Below, one piece after another: positions 43,060 through 53,921 of a stretch of 64,000 nucleotides of DNA. Source of the stretch: Adiantum capillus-veneris (Eukaryota > Streptophyta > Polypodiopsida > Polypodiales > Pteridaceae). The number at the start of each line of letters is the position of its first letter. Positions within the stretch are counted from its first letter, which is position 1. Both the position numbers and the translations under genes were made by a program. The notes under the pieces were generated by a model. That model did no database searches, was not told the DNA's origin, and saw only the letters and a program-made list of their open reading frames with translations. Location: positions 11,088,412 to 11,152,411 of the forward strand of contig CM043965.1 in assembly GCA_014529385.2 (NCBI GenBank), read 5' to 3'.

Positions 43060-44709
43060 TCACCGTTGTCGCATGTTGAGAATAGGTTGAGTAAAAATCC
43101 ATTTTAGGCTCTTGTGGTCTGTCACTAGCTGAAACTTGCGTCCGAGAAGATAATGTCTCCATAACTTCAGTGCATGTATAAATGCTAAAAGTTCTAGATC
43201 GTGAGTAGGATAATTCTTCTCATGATCTCTCAGCTTTCGTGAAGTATACGCCACTGGTCTTCCTTCTTGAGTAAGAACTCCGCCTAGAGCAAATTTGCTA
43301 GCATCGGTCGTTACTTCAAATTCCTTACTGAAGTCTAGAAGCTTTAGAATAGGAGCTGAGACCAAGAATTCTTTTAGCTTAGCAAATCTAGACTCGTGCT
43401 CGGTCTTCCATTCGATCCTCATTCCTTTCTTCAGGAGTTCCGTCAAAGGTGCAGCAATACATGCATAATTTTTGACAAAAATCCTGTACCATCCCGTTAT
43501 TCCAAGAAATCCTCTTACTTCGCTGACGGTGGATGGTTGAGGCCAATCAACAATATCCTTAACTTTGTCTGGGTCTACTGAAATCCCTTCAGCCGATATG
43601 ACAAATCCAAGATAATTGACCTTTGGTGAGCAAAAGGTGCACTTGCTCTCTTTAGCGTAAAGTTGGTGTTCTCGAAGAAGATCAAGTACTTTGTAAACAT
43701 GTTCTTCGTGATCTGCCTCGTTCTTAGAATAGATCAGAATGTCACCAAAGAAAACCAAGACAAAATCATCCAGGTAAGGTCTGAAAATATCCTGCATAAG
43801 TCGATTGAAGCTTGCAGGAGCATTTGTTAGACCAAAAGACATTACTGTGAATTCGTAGTGCCCATACCTAGTATTGAAAGCCGTCTTTGGAATATCTGAT
43901 TCCTTGATCCTTATTTGGTAGTATCTTGACCTTAAATCAATCTTTGTAAACATTTTGGCGCCGTGGAGCCTGTCTAAGAGTTCGTCGATCCTTGGAATTG
44001 GATACTTGTTCTTGACAGTTACCTGGTTCAGTCCATGGTAATCTATGCATAACCTTAAGGTTCCATCCTTCTTCTTCTGAAAAAGAACTGGTGCACCCCA
44101 AGGAGAAGTACTGGGTCGAATGAATCCTTGCTCAATCAGTTGCCTAAGTTGTTCCTTGAGTTCGATGGCCTCTGGAAGTGACATTTTATAAGGTCTTTTT
44201 GAGATAGGTTCACATCTAGGGATAGTCTCAATCTCATGATCTGCCTCTCTATGTGGTGGAAGATTCGTAAGGTCTTCTGAGAATACATCATCATACTCCC
44301 TCAACCAGTTTGGTCGAAGTGAGGTATCCGATTGGTCCACTTTGTTGAGTTTTACCGCATAAATTTGTTGTCCTTTTCTTAGTCCCTTCAAGAGTCTGAT
44401 GGCCTTAACTAGAGTAGCCCTAGGTCTCCCATTTTTCCCCTGGATGAAGGCTTCATTACCCAAGTTATCTGTAAAGGTAAAGTTTCCTTGTGCACAATGT
44501 ATGTGGGCCCTATTTTGCTTTAGCCAGTCCATCCCTAGTATCCCATAAAAGAATCCTAAGGGTAGGGTTCGAAATTGGGCAGAAGTTGGGTGTCCTCCTA
44601 AATCAAAGTCGATTTTTCTTGTAGAATGTTGAGATACTACTTCCTTGCCATTTGCTAACTCTACAACTAGCTTGCTTGTTGGATACTTATCTAGCCTTAA
44701 CTTCCTCAT
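43060..44709 (-). pseudogene. pol: Protease, RT and RNase H, chromovirus C
   Basis: About 550 codons without a stop on the minus strand run from the protease ('[18 protein letters not shown]', 'ILGMDWLKQ') through RT to RNase H ('[18 protein letters not shown]', '[12 protein letters not shown]'). The RT active site reads 'FFGDILIYS': the second Asp of FFDD is Gly, so this RT is dead although the frame is open. The frame ends at a TGA where sister copies have Arg (CGA to TGA, a typical methyl-C change). Confidence 0.93.
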
Positions 44710-44965
44710 GCATCTGGGTGAATGAAATGAAGAGTACTACCACAATCTATAAGGAAGTTAACTTGTTCACCTCTGAGAGATCCTGGCATATGAATGACTG
44801 CGTATTGCTTGCAACCATTGGGATTGTCAATTGCAACATGCAGGGTTGCTGTTTCCACTGCTTCGTCTCCCACAATTGGTTGTACCACTGCGGAATTCGC
44901 TCTGGCGGTAGCTACACGCCCTCACCCTCGCCCTCTGTTCATCCTTCCTCATCCTTCTCTTCCGT
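44710..44965 (-). pseudogene. gag-pol: Gag end and protease start, chromovirus C, truncated
   Basis: The Gly/Arg-rich linker and protease active site ('[11 protein letters not shown]') are present, but a one-base loss near 44732 shifts the frame before 'FIHPDA'. At 44965 the chromovirus sequence ends abruptly ('tcttccgt'), just before the zinc knuckle, and sequence of F begins. C's gag, ORF0, primer site and 5' LTR are absent. Confidence 0.88.
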
Positions 44966-45339
44966 ACCAAAGGTACTCCGCTCCTCTCGACAAGGGACAG
45001 GGACCTCACAGATTAAATATTGTGGATATTTGGTGAGCCATGCCTTTCTCCACCTGGGTCGAGAATCCACTATCAGCTTAACTCCTTCAGGTTTGGAGAT
45101 ATCTGCTTTGTATAATGGCACTGTTGGCTCCTCTTTTATCCATTTGTTGATCGTAGCAGCTTCATACTTTAGAAGTGGATATGGGAGAGAAGGCTGTATC
45201 CATTCACGCCGAATGACATTGGCATCTATCTTCTGAATGGTCATCGATTTAAACACTCTCTGCTCCCCCTCCAATGCTACTTTGGCTGTGTCTCTTACTG
45301 CCGCTTCTATGGCCTTCTGAAGCTTTTATTCTTCTTTTT
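44966..45339 (-). pseudogene. ORF2 C-terminal domain, element F (truncated)
   Basis: The minus-strand frame reads 'EWIQPSLPYPLLKYEAATI', 'KLIVDSRPRWRKAWLTKYP' and then runs into chromovirus sequence at 44965. The 'PRWRKAWL..YPQ.L' motif corresponds to 'PKWRQKWL..RPQDL' in D. The last part of the domain and the 3' LTR are gone. I do not know its function. Similarity in both halves of the domain makes the homology with D firm. Confidence 0.75.
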
Positions 45340-46142
45340 GTGTCAGATCCTGGGGTTCTTGTGAGGGTCCCACCAGGATGTCCTCTTGCATGGTGGTTTC
45401 CACTGGATATGAAACATTTTCTATGTCAATACCCTCCATTGCTGCTGGCCCGGTGCTAAACTGTTGCTCTTCAATTTGTTGTTGGCCTTTCAACTCTTCT
45501 ATCTGCTTCTGAAATGTCTTCTTTGCCTCTTCCACTTGATCTCCCATGTTTACTAGGAGGTCATTCAGATCTGCATTGATTTTTCAGCCTCCTCTAGCTT
45601 TCTCTTGATGTCTTCGTTTTCTGTTTGCCATCTTTGAAATTCCTCGTCCATCTTTCTTTTCAGGGCTTCTAGCTCATTTTTCATGGCCTGGTTCTCTTCT
45701 TCCAAGCGGTTTTGCATTACAAGAGATCCCTCATCCAACATCAGTCTTTGCCTCTTCTCTAGTGTTAACTCCTTTTGGAGTTCCTTCATTTGTTCTTCAT
45801 ACAGGTCATTCTCTGAAGTTGTGCCAGTTGAGCTAGCAGCTCTGACTCTGGCCGGAGATGCCCTTAGCCTTTGGATGGTCTGATCTTTCACTTTCATCTG
45901 ATCTTTAAGCTCGATCACTTCATCATGGCTTGCCTCATGTTCTATCTCGGCCTTTTCCTTGGCACTCCTCAAGGTTTCCACTTCTTTGGACTCATCAACA
46001 AGTTGTAGAGTCAGATTGTCCCTCTCTTTCTCCGCATCTGTCAGTGACTTGCTGATTTTCTTGTATTCCTCTTCTGCTCTTTGAAGCTTGTGTTCGGCTG
46101 CCTGATTCTATCGTTCCATCTCCTGGCATCTTTGTAATGCCG
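45340..46142 (-). pseudogene. ORF2 coiled coil, element F
   Basis: A long Glu/Lys/Gln-rich segment with heptads ('ELKDQMKVKDQTIQRLRA', 'EEQMKELQKELTLEKRQRL', 'ALKRKMDEEFQRWQTENED') is broken by stops near 46105 and 45565. Its N-terminal continuation lies on the other side of G, at 56168-56455 ('MQKLTRLIERSMDTESEID'). The split by G and a matching position before the W-rich domain show that both pieces come from one ORF. Confidence 0.8.
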
Positions 46143-48148
46143 TGTCGTCGAGAAATTTGCGGTCTTGCCAAGAAAGCACCGAGCTTTTGGTTGTGAGAGT
46201 TTGTGAGAGAACTCCTAAAATATATGAAGAAGTTAAACCATAGATGCCATGAAGACTAGGGTTTGGAAGGAAGTGCAATCAAAGAAGCCCCACTCTTTCT
46301 CTCTTGAACTCACACACACAAAGAAAGAACACAAAACAGAGTGTCAAAACAACACAAAGATGAAAACATCAAGGCTATGGTCATATCGTATCATGGGTAA
46401 TATGAAAGGGTTAATAGATGAGTTAATGGCATTCAATCTTGGCTGACCAAATAGGCTACGAATTGTTCTTTGGAATTGTAGTTTTGTGCTTACTATAATA
46501 TATATATTTTGTCTAGTGATTCGGATTAACTGTGTGTACAAATCCTCTTGGTTCATAGCAAGATAACTACGCTTACATCAAAATAAAAGTTATAGTCTAT
46601 GAGAGGTAGTATAATGGGATCCGGTGATAGAAGTATTTCATTGAGCCTTTCTGGACCAAAGAGAAACACTATACATTGTTGAATGTGTATTTTACGGCTA
46701 ATCCATACGTTAATTCTAATAGATCGTACATAGTGAAAGCGATAGAAATTATCATCATGTGGATTATTCATCTAGGATAACTCTAGTATGTGTAAAATGT
46801 GGATATGAGAGAAGAGAAGGGATGAGAGTTTCCCTCCCAAGCCCTCTTCTTGCCCGTAGGCAATAAGGATATTGCGGGGAGAGATGTACCTGTAGCAAGG
46901 AGAACCTAAAATTTGTAGAGAGGATGAATTACTAAGAGTGAGAGAGTAGGTTTGGTTAAGGAGAGGAGATTAGATATATATATATATGTTGGATTAGAGA
47001 TGAAAAAGAAAACAACAAGAAATCAAGAAAACATCAACGTAGAACACATCTTACTTGACAAACCCTTCGGCACCATTACTGATGGAGAGAGAAGAAGAGG
47101 GGAGAATTCAACTTTGATTGATACGCCAAGTCCACAACCTTCTTTGATTAGAGTTGATCTTCCAAGGATAGCATGCAAGAATGGCTAGTCTTCCCCTAGG
47201 AGAAAGTGTAGGGTTAGGCTTATGTTAATGGCTATGTACAATTTGGCATTACTACTCACTCCCTCAAGAATTTCTCTCATCAATGGCTTGAATTCTTAAT
47301 TTGTTTTCAAGGAAGAAGGGGTCCCCTTTTATAGATGAAGGGAACCCCCAAGGGTTTACACAAGAAGAGAGGAGCCAGTGTGAACTGAAACTGGAAAAGT
47401 TAGAAATGAGCTGTCCTTGCATGATGTGGGCAGATTGGGGTCCAGTATTTTGATCATATCTCCTCAATCGTGGCTCCAAATAAAAAAGTAAAAATATGGA
47501 CAAAAACTTCAGCTCATTACCTACGACTTCCTCTGTATATGCATTTTCCAAGCTGGATTGGAATCTTATGTAAAGAAATCATCAAAATAGGGTACAGTTT
47601 TGGCAGCAAAAGTCTTCTTGTGGTCCCCTTAGCCTAGACTTTTATTTGATTCCAATGGACACCTCATGCCATATGAAAGCATGACATTGCTCCTTGACAA
47701 AGTTTTGTAATCATGCTTACAATAATGCATTAAAATAAGTGTATCTATGAAATCATGCCACCTAGTGTTCCACTAGGATTGGATTCCATCCTAGTAGCTA
47801 TTAAAAAGAAGTATAAGAAAAATACATAGAATAAATATAGATTGGAAATTACCCTAGATATATGATCTAGAGAGGGTGTGAGATAATAATGAGATGGTAG
47901 AAAGAAATAATCAATGCTTTTTGCCCCAAGTTAAAGAGGTGGAGCTATTGACGTTTTTTCCATAGTACTTTTTAATGGTAAAATAAGAATACGTTACCCT
48001 TGAGATAAATAATAGGATGAGATAGAAAGCATATTATTATACTTAAATATGTATATGTACATTATAGGAAATATAACTATGTATCTAAAACGTTACAAGA
48101 TAACTCTTGTAGCATGCGTTCCCACTATGTAGGTGTCATAGCACGACA
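46143..48148 (-). repeat. 3' LTR of element G (2.0 kb)
   Basis: On the + strand it starts TGTCG(TCG)AGAAATTTGC and ends ATAGCACGACA next to the polypurine tract. The short inverted ends are TGTCG/CGACA. It contains a strong TATA box (47326-47333 on the minus strand) and a single 'ggaagaag' at 47311, the empty site of the MITE found in the 5' LTR. Open frames shared with the solo LTR (such as 46249-46446) are conserved only because LTRs are copies. No gene is called in this stretch. Confidence 0.92.
47326..47333 (-). promoter_or_regulatory. TATA box in 3' LTR of G
   Basis: Minus-strand TATAAAAG in the context CTATAAAAGGGGACC. The same box lies at 55361-55369 in the 5' LTR and 61470-61477 in solo LTR H. 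Confidence 0.75.
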
Positions 48149-48162
48149 TCCACCCCCTCTAA
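48149..48162 (-). other. Polypurine tract, element G
   Basis: Minus-strand TTAGAGGGGGTGGA adjoins the LTR start TGTCGTGCTA. Confidence 0.85.
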
Positions 48163-49086
48163 ACCTGCACATCCTTCGGTATGTTTCTTTGTAAGATTAG
48201 TTCTCTTGTACATCTTCCTTGCTTTTTGCTTCACTGGATGATTCCAAAGATTCATCTTTACATGTGTTTTGCTCTTCCTTCTTGTCAACATTTTCGGGAT
48301 CATTATCATCTCTTCTCTTAAACATTTTGATCCTTTTTCCTGCAATGGGAATATTTACTTCTGTACCATCTAGTTGAGACAAGCTATAAAGTAGCATTTT
48401 CATGCACATGCTTTACAACATACGGTCAAAACCATCTTTTTGAGAACTTACGCATGACTGTGTGCTGGTTATCAAGGCTACTATCATACACTAAAAACCA
48501 GTCACCTTTGTCAATTGCTTTGCTCCTGACTTGATGTCGCTTATCAAAGTAGTCCTTGTTTTTCAACCTTGTATTTTTGAGTCGTTCTTTTGCAGCTTCA
48601 ATGTGTCCAGGTCTTCTCTCTAGCTCCCTTATACGCAGTGGAAGGAGATCTTCCTTGCTAAGCCCCTCTTGCCAAGGTAGTACATTCCATGTCGGAATTG
48701 TATCTTCAATCGGCATCACTGGCTTTTGAACATACATTAGCTCAACTCTTCCTTCACAAGCCTTGGCCAAAGCTTTGATGATAGGAGGATGCCCTCTTTC
48801 ACTCTTTCCATTGCCTTCAGGGTTGTAATCTGTAGTAAGAGAAAGCTTGATTCCCAATCTGAAAAGAACTCCCTTGCTTCTTCGGCATCCAGCTCACCTC
48901 TATCTGCAGTGATCTTTCCCACACAACCATAACGGAAAATCACCTCATCAAGAAGGAATTTTTACACTCTTCTGCGGTTTTAGCTCTTAATGCTCTTCCT
49001 TCAACCTGATTAGTTAGGTCCTCTCGTGCAAGAAACAAGTATCTCATCTGTCAGAGTCCTAAAGGCATTGTGACTAGATCCACAAC
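48163..49086 (-). pseudogene. pol: Integrase core and C-terminal part, element G
   Basis: On the minus strand, broken frames contain 'VDLVTMPLGL' with the first catalytic Asp (near 49080), 'ADRGELDAEEAREFFSDW' with the second (48737-48943), and 'DYNPEGNGKSERGHPPII' with the Glu (48426-48857). Then come 'LKNKDYFDKRHQVRSKA' and 'LSQLDGTEVNIPIAGKRI', a C-terminal module. At least two frameshifts and a stop separate the pieces. No chromodomain is seen. Confidence 0.88.
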
Positions 49087-50400
49087 CTATTTATAGTGCA
49101 TGGTTAGTGGATATGTAGGGTGCAATCCATCACGATGTTGAACATTTGAATACATTTGACAAGTTACACATGACTCTACAAACTGAGATACATCTTTATA
49201 CATACCCTTCCACCAGTAATTTTCTTTCAACTTCGAGAAGGTTGCCCATACACCCCTATGTCCAGCCCATTGACTCTCATGAAACTCTTGCATGAGCTTT
49301 ACTTGAGTCTCTTTTTTACATATACCCCGTTGTGGTGTAACACCCTTTTGTTTAGGATGCTTCCACAAGTAACCATCCCTTAAAAAGTACCCATATGCTT
49401 TCCTGCGTATCCTCTTGAATTCTTGTTCAGACCAATCATCCTGTTTTTTTAGAGTACTCAAGTAGCTTCCAATAGAAAGCCAATCACCTTCATAAAGATC
49501 TTTCAAGAACAATTCAAGTGAATTAGTCATGCAGACATTGTTACTTTTGACATGAGAGATAGAATAGAACTTTGTGCCTACATCATCTCCCTCATCAATC
49601 ATTTGTGACTCATCTTCATACCTTGCCCTTGATAGCATATCTGCAATTGTATTGTCTTTACCTACAATGTGCTTAAACTCGGGATTTAAGGACTTAATGT
49701 AGGCAATCCACCGCAACATAGCAATGTCTGGCATTGAGCAGCTTGTAATCATCCCAAGAAGTGGTATACAATCTGTTTCTACAACCACACATGCACCAAT
49801 TAGGTACTCTTTCCCACTTTTCAAGGGTGTAACCATACCCCATAACTCTCTTTTTATCTGTGGATAGTTTTTTTGGCGAGCACTTAGTACCTTTGCTCCA
49901 AATCTTACCACATACCTGTGTCCTTCTTTGTCATCTTGCCCTATTTCCCATCCAATCCCTGTAGGACTAGTGTCTACTGTCACAATTACTGGCCTTTGAC
50001 ACTCATAGTCTACCTTTCTCAAAGTCGTTTGCTGAGACTGGAGAAACTCCTTTAGCTTTTTCATGGATTTTACATGTTCTTCTGTCCATTTAAACTTTTG
50101 ATTCTTCCTAATCATCTGATAAAGAGGATCAGCTACATGTGCATAATGTGGAATCCAAATAACATAGAAGACACATGCTCCCAGAAACCTTCTAACCTCA
50201 GTGATGCTAGTGCACGTTTCTTTCATTCTTTGGATGGCATCTACCTTTGTTGGACAAGGTTTCCTACCATATGGCCCGCACATATGCCCCACAATGAGCA
50301 CTTCATTGACACCAAACATAGACTTTTTCCCCGACAATGTAAGATTCACTTCTTCCAATCTAGACAAAATTTTATCACAATCATTTATGTGATTTACCAC
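49087..50400 (-). pseudogene. pol: RT thumb, RNase H and integrase zinc domain, element G
   Basis: An uninterrupted frame of 437 codons starts in the RT ('VNHINDCDKILSRLEEVNLT'). It continues through the RT/RH connection ('EVRRFLGACVFYVIWIPHYA') and RNase H ('IVTVDTSPTGIGWEIGQDD', 'REYLIGA'-like core, 'VETDCIPLLGMI', 'NTIADMLSRARY'). It ends after the H2C2 domain ('FHESQWAGHRGVW' with 'CVTCQMY'). The aromatic and spacing pattern differs clearly from the chromoviruses here. Confidence 0.9.
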
Positions 50401-51653
50401 AAACTTGCGACATCCTTGAGATCCAAAGCGTCATCTTTGTCACTTTCTTCACATCCTTTGATAGGAAAATCATCAATGAAAGGCATTGTGATTTGAGGAA
50501 TAAAGTCACGTAAGACCTTATTCATCCCATTCATCATATGTGCAACCGAGTTGGTTGCTCCCTGTGGCAAGGTACACATCCTTACCAAACCCAAAGGTGT
50601 CCTCATGGTTGTCAAGTCTCTACTTTCAATTGCAAGCTGAAATTGATCATACCCTGAGTAGAGATCCCCCATTGAGTATATTGCCCTCCCTGCAAATGCC
50701 TCTGCAAACTCATCCACAATTGGACCTGTACCTACATTTCTAAATATCACCTTGTTCACTGGTTGCATATCTTGGATGAAGCGTAGAGAACCATTCTTCT
50801 TTGGAACTGTGAACCACCTGTTTGAGTATGGAGCACAAGAAAGCTAGAAGATTCCCATTTTGATTTTCTCATTCAGTAGCTCTACTAACTTTGGCAAATG
50901 AACCTTTAGAACCGAAATAGGCCGCAGATTCCAAGGCACATGAGGTATTGTGAAAATTACCATCGGAGCTACAATAGAAGGATCAACACATCCTATCTCA
51001 TGTGGCTCAAATGCAAAAGCCTTACCATGATTTGAAAGCATTTCTTTGAAGCACTTTGCCTCCTCCTGTGTTAGAAACTCCTCGCAACCAATCTGCAACT
51101 CTTGGAAAGACTCCTTTGTGAAGGTATGCCCAATCTTTTTAGGATTCCTCAAACTTGGTTGTAAAGAAGCCTGATCAATCTTTTCCCTATTGTTGGGTGG
51201 TAAGGGTGAAGCTACTGGTTTCACCTTCTTTGCTACACTCTTGTATTTAGTTTCAACATGGACTTCTGGGCCAACTATTTGGCTTTCTTTAAAGGCTTCG
51301 ATTACTTGATACATTTCCATAGAGCAAACTTCCACAACTTCATTTTCAAGATGCAAACTAGACCCCATTATAGCATCAAGATCACCCATAGTATCTACAA
51401 AAGAAACTTGTTCACACAAACCCAAAACATTTTCAGTAGGCTCTAGCAACCCACTCTTTTTCATGCCTATTTGTACATTATGCACATATTGCCTCTCACA
51501 TCTCTTTAAATCTTCAAGTTTTGTAAAACATACTGATCCATTCCTTGTGACCAAGGAGCTCGTTGAGAAAGTTTCACCTATTTTTGGATCAGACGCGAGA
51601 CCCTTTTTCTTTCTGTACCACTGCAATTCCGCTTTACAATGGTACTTGGCCAA
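50401..51653 (-). pseudogene. pol: RT fingers and palm with upstream linker, element G
   Basis: The minus strand shows a linker ('LQWYRKKKGLASDPKIGETF'), the RT fingers ('VPWNLRPISVLKVHLPKL', a TAG near 50845, 'VPKKNGSLRFIQDMQPVNKV') and the palm ('SMGDLYSGYDQFQLAI', 'TLPQGATNSVAHMMNGMN', 'MPFIDDFPIKGCEES'). The catalytic pair is present as FIDD. A frameshift near 50395 joins it to the next segment. 'RTPLGLVRMCTLPQGATNS' is a hallmark that differs from both chromovirus and Tat/Athila RTs. Confidence 0.9.
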
Positions 51654-53346
51654 AACCCATCATTTCTCTATGATCATGAAACTCTTTGCTCACCTTTGGT
51701 AGAGGATGTTCTCTGAGGTTGTGATGATTTCTTTCATGGTGGTTAACACAAACTGTACGAAATTGGATAGCTCGTTTACCATCTTTGCTACGTATCCTAG
51801 CATATGCTGAACCATCATCCATTACCTTTGTTTCCATTCGAACTCCCACGATGTAGGGTTGTCCAAGGATGAGATGATATGAAGATGTATCCTGTACAAA
51901 GAAGTTTTGGTCAATCTTTACATCACCTATTGTCACCTTCACACCTGGACATGCTGCATACAATTCAGTGGATGAATTGTTTGCCACTTTCACCATCCAA
52001 CCATGATCTGTGTCCATCGGCCATTTGCACTTGTTGTAGAGACTCTTTGACATTATGTTTATTTCTGAACCATGGTCAATCAAGGAAACAAATGGCTCTT
52101 CAAGGTCATCTACCTTGACCAAAGTTTCTGTAGTAGCCCTTGCCCAGTGACTTTGTGAATAGTAACTCCTAGGAATATCTTCAACTTCTTCATCATCATT
52201 TGAGAATTGCACTTGCTTCACTCTCCCACTAGATTGGTAGCATCCTACCACAGCTCCATCATCCTCCTTATTTTGCAGCTGCATCCCTTGTGTCTTCAAG
52301 GTTTCCCCTTCAACCTGTGGACAAGAAACTTCAGCAAGGGTTTGCCTCTTCCTCTTGATGATGTCAATGATCTCCTCATGGAATTCACGCTTTGCAATGC
52401 CAAGAACTTCTCCTAGAGTAAACTCAATCTTTCTATTCAAGATCCTTTCCTCCAAGACTTTCTTCAAATCTGTAGCAACCTCAATATCAGATTGTAGTTT
52501 ATAAGTTGGGCCTTTTGTCTTACCTTTTGTTGGCTCTTTCTTCTTTCCTATTGTAGACTCCTCCATGAGTACTTCAGGTGGAGATGCTCCTTGTCTTGAG
52601 GGTGTTTGAGAAGGCATTGAGTCGCTTCTTCCCCCACTTCTAGAAGCTCTTTTTGATGGTCCTTCATCAACATTCTCACGTCTGCGCTTCTCTTCTACAA
52701 TTTCCTCATTTTGTTCGCATTTTGTAATGTAGGCATACACTGACACTGAGTCCACTGGATCATTCCATCCCGTTTCTAGACGTATGCAATCACTTGCTTC
52801 ATGTAGATTCTCTTTTGTAAGCTTTCCATTTTTAGCTAATTGCATGTCATTTGGCCAAATTTGACCATGATGGTCACTCACCTCTTCATCAAAAAAATGA
52901 TCAATTTTTACTCCATAAGTAGCTGCCTCAACGGAAGAGGTGGCATGCTTAGTTGCCATATCTTCAACTAAGGTTTGCATTCCCCCCTTCCCAAAGTTAT
53001 TTCTCAAGGGTAGACCTATCTCTCTTAAGTGGATTTTACCATCCTTAAAAAAGAAAACATCTTTTGACAAAGCACCACTAAAATCATCACAATCCCTTCT
53101 TACATGGTGTGTACTATCACACCAAATACATCTATTAACAAACCCTTCTTTGGGCTGTTGTCTTTGCCTAGAAAGTGGCCCTGATGGTTGGCATTTTTCT
53201 TCAAGCTTTGCAAGCTTCACCTTCAAGTCACGCATTCCCTTCACAAGCTTATCTAGCATGGACTCATCAAACTTCGAAGCAATAAAAGTAGGCTTTACCA
53301 TTTTGTCAGGAGTTGAGGTGGAAGGACTTGTAGTGTTTACTACCAT
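51654..53346 (-). pseudogene. gag-pol: Nucleocapsid and protease, element G
   Basis: An open frame of about 565 codons begins near 53346. It has a coiled segment ('VKGMRDLKVKLAKLEEKC') and one zinc knuckle ('CIWCDSTHHVRRDC'). A long charged region with an apparent nuclear-type basic cluster ('EEKRRRENVDEGPSKRASR') follows, then a retropepsin with 'FVSLIDHGSEINIMSKSLY' and 'YHLILGQPYIVGVRMET'. The protease triplet is D-H-G. It is unclear whether that is decay or a family trait, since only one copy is present. Confidence 0.88.
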
Positions 53347-53724
53347 CTTGTCCCTTCTTCTTTGTCGTTTGAGACAGCACCTTCTACCTCATTTCATTCG
53401 GTCTTTAGTCGATCTTCTCTGCATCTAGTGTGGCCCTTTCTGTCCTGGTGAGTTGTGCATAGTGCAGCTCAAATTCCCTAAGAATGTCCTTTTGGTCACT
53501 CTCTTCGAGTCCTCCATGAAATATTCCTCCTTTAAAGCTACTTTGAGTTCTTCCCAATTTCTCCCATGCCCATCTTTAATTGCCCTAACATGCTCCCTAA
53601 TTTCTCGAGCAACACTTAGCTCAAAGCTTCGAATCATCTCACCTTCTGAGACGCGATGCAGCTCCATCTCCTTCACATACTCGTGTAAGTACTTGGTTAC
53701 ATCTTTGCCATTGAATTGATCCAT
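53347..53724 (-). pseudogene. gag: Gag capsid fragment, element G
   Basis: The minus strand encodes 'MDQFNGKDVTKYLHEYVKEM', 'GEMIRSFELSVAREIREHV' and 'WEELKVALKEEYFMEDSKR', a pattern of plant retrotransposon capsid domains. It is in phase with the nucleocapsid frame but separated by TAG 53422-53424 and another stop nearby. The ATG at 53724 is a plausible start. The 200 bp between it and the LTR serve as leader. Confidence 0.8.
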
Positions 53725-53910
53725 TCTGTTGACGACCGCTTGTATGGCCTTCGTTGCAGAAATCTTCCTTCTTTTAGTGGCATGTTGTTGTTACATGAAC
53801 ATTGAAAATGCTTGAAACATTTGCATTGTTCTTGGGTCAAAATGCATACCCTGCTGCTCAATATGATCACCAATGGTTACCCACAAACTCTCACCCTGGC
53901 AGTTTCGCGT

Positions 53911-53921
53911 CGGGCTCACCA
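53911..53921 (-). other. Candidate primer binding site, element G
   Basis: Minus-strand TGGTGAGCCCG begins six bases inside the 5' LTR. Starting TGG at this position fits a primer site complementary to a tRNA ending CGGGCTCACCA. I cannot name the tRNA with confidence. Confidence 0.5.

Larger units (their letters stand above)
3407..44965 (-). mobile_element. Tandem chromovirus array B/C (LTR-internal-LTR-internal)
   Basis: Read on the minus strand, two chromovirus internal regions of one family lie head to tail. C is at 44965-22721, interrupted by D. B is at 19864-3969, interrupted by A. They share the single LTR at 19865-22720. That LTR has C's polypurine tract at one edge and B's Met primer site at the other, so it served as the 3' LTR of C and the 5' LTR of B. 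The far left LTR (3407-3968) is truncated and C's 5' part is missing. This structure is expected from unequal recombination between LTRs of related copies. Confidence 0.85.

Noticed and set aside
46249-47188. Short frames repeated in three G-type LTRs (for example 46249-46446 and 46952-47188)
   Set aside because: They recur only because the LTRs are copies. Frames differ in length between copies and show no coding-like substitution pattern by eye.
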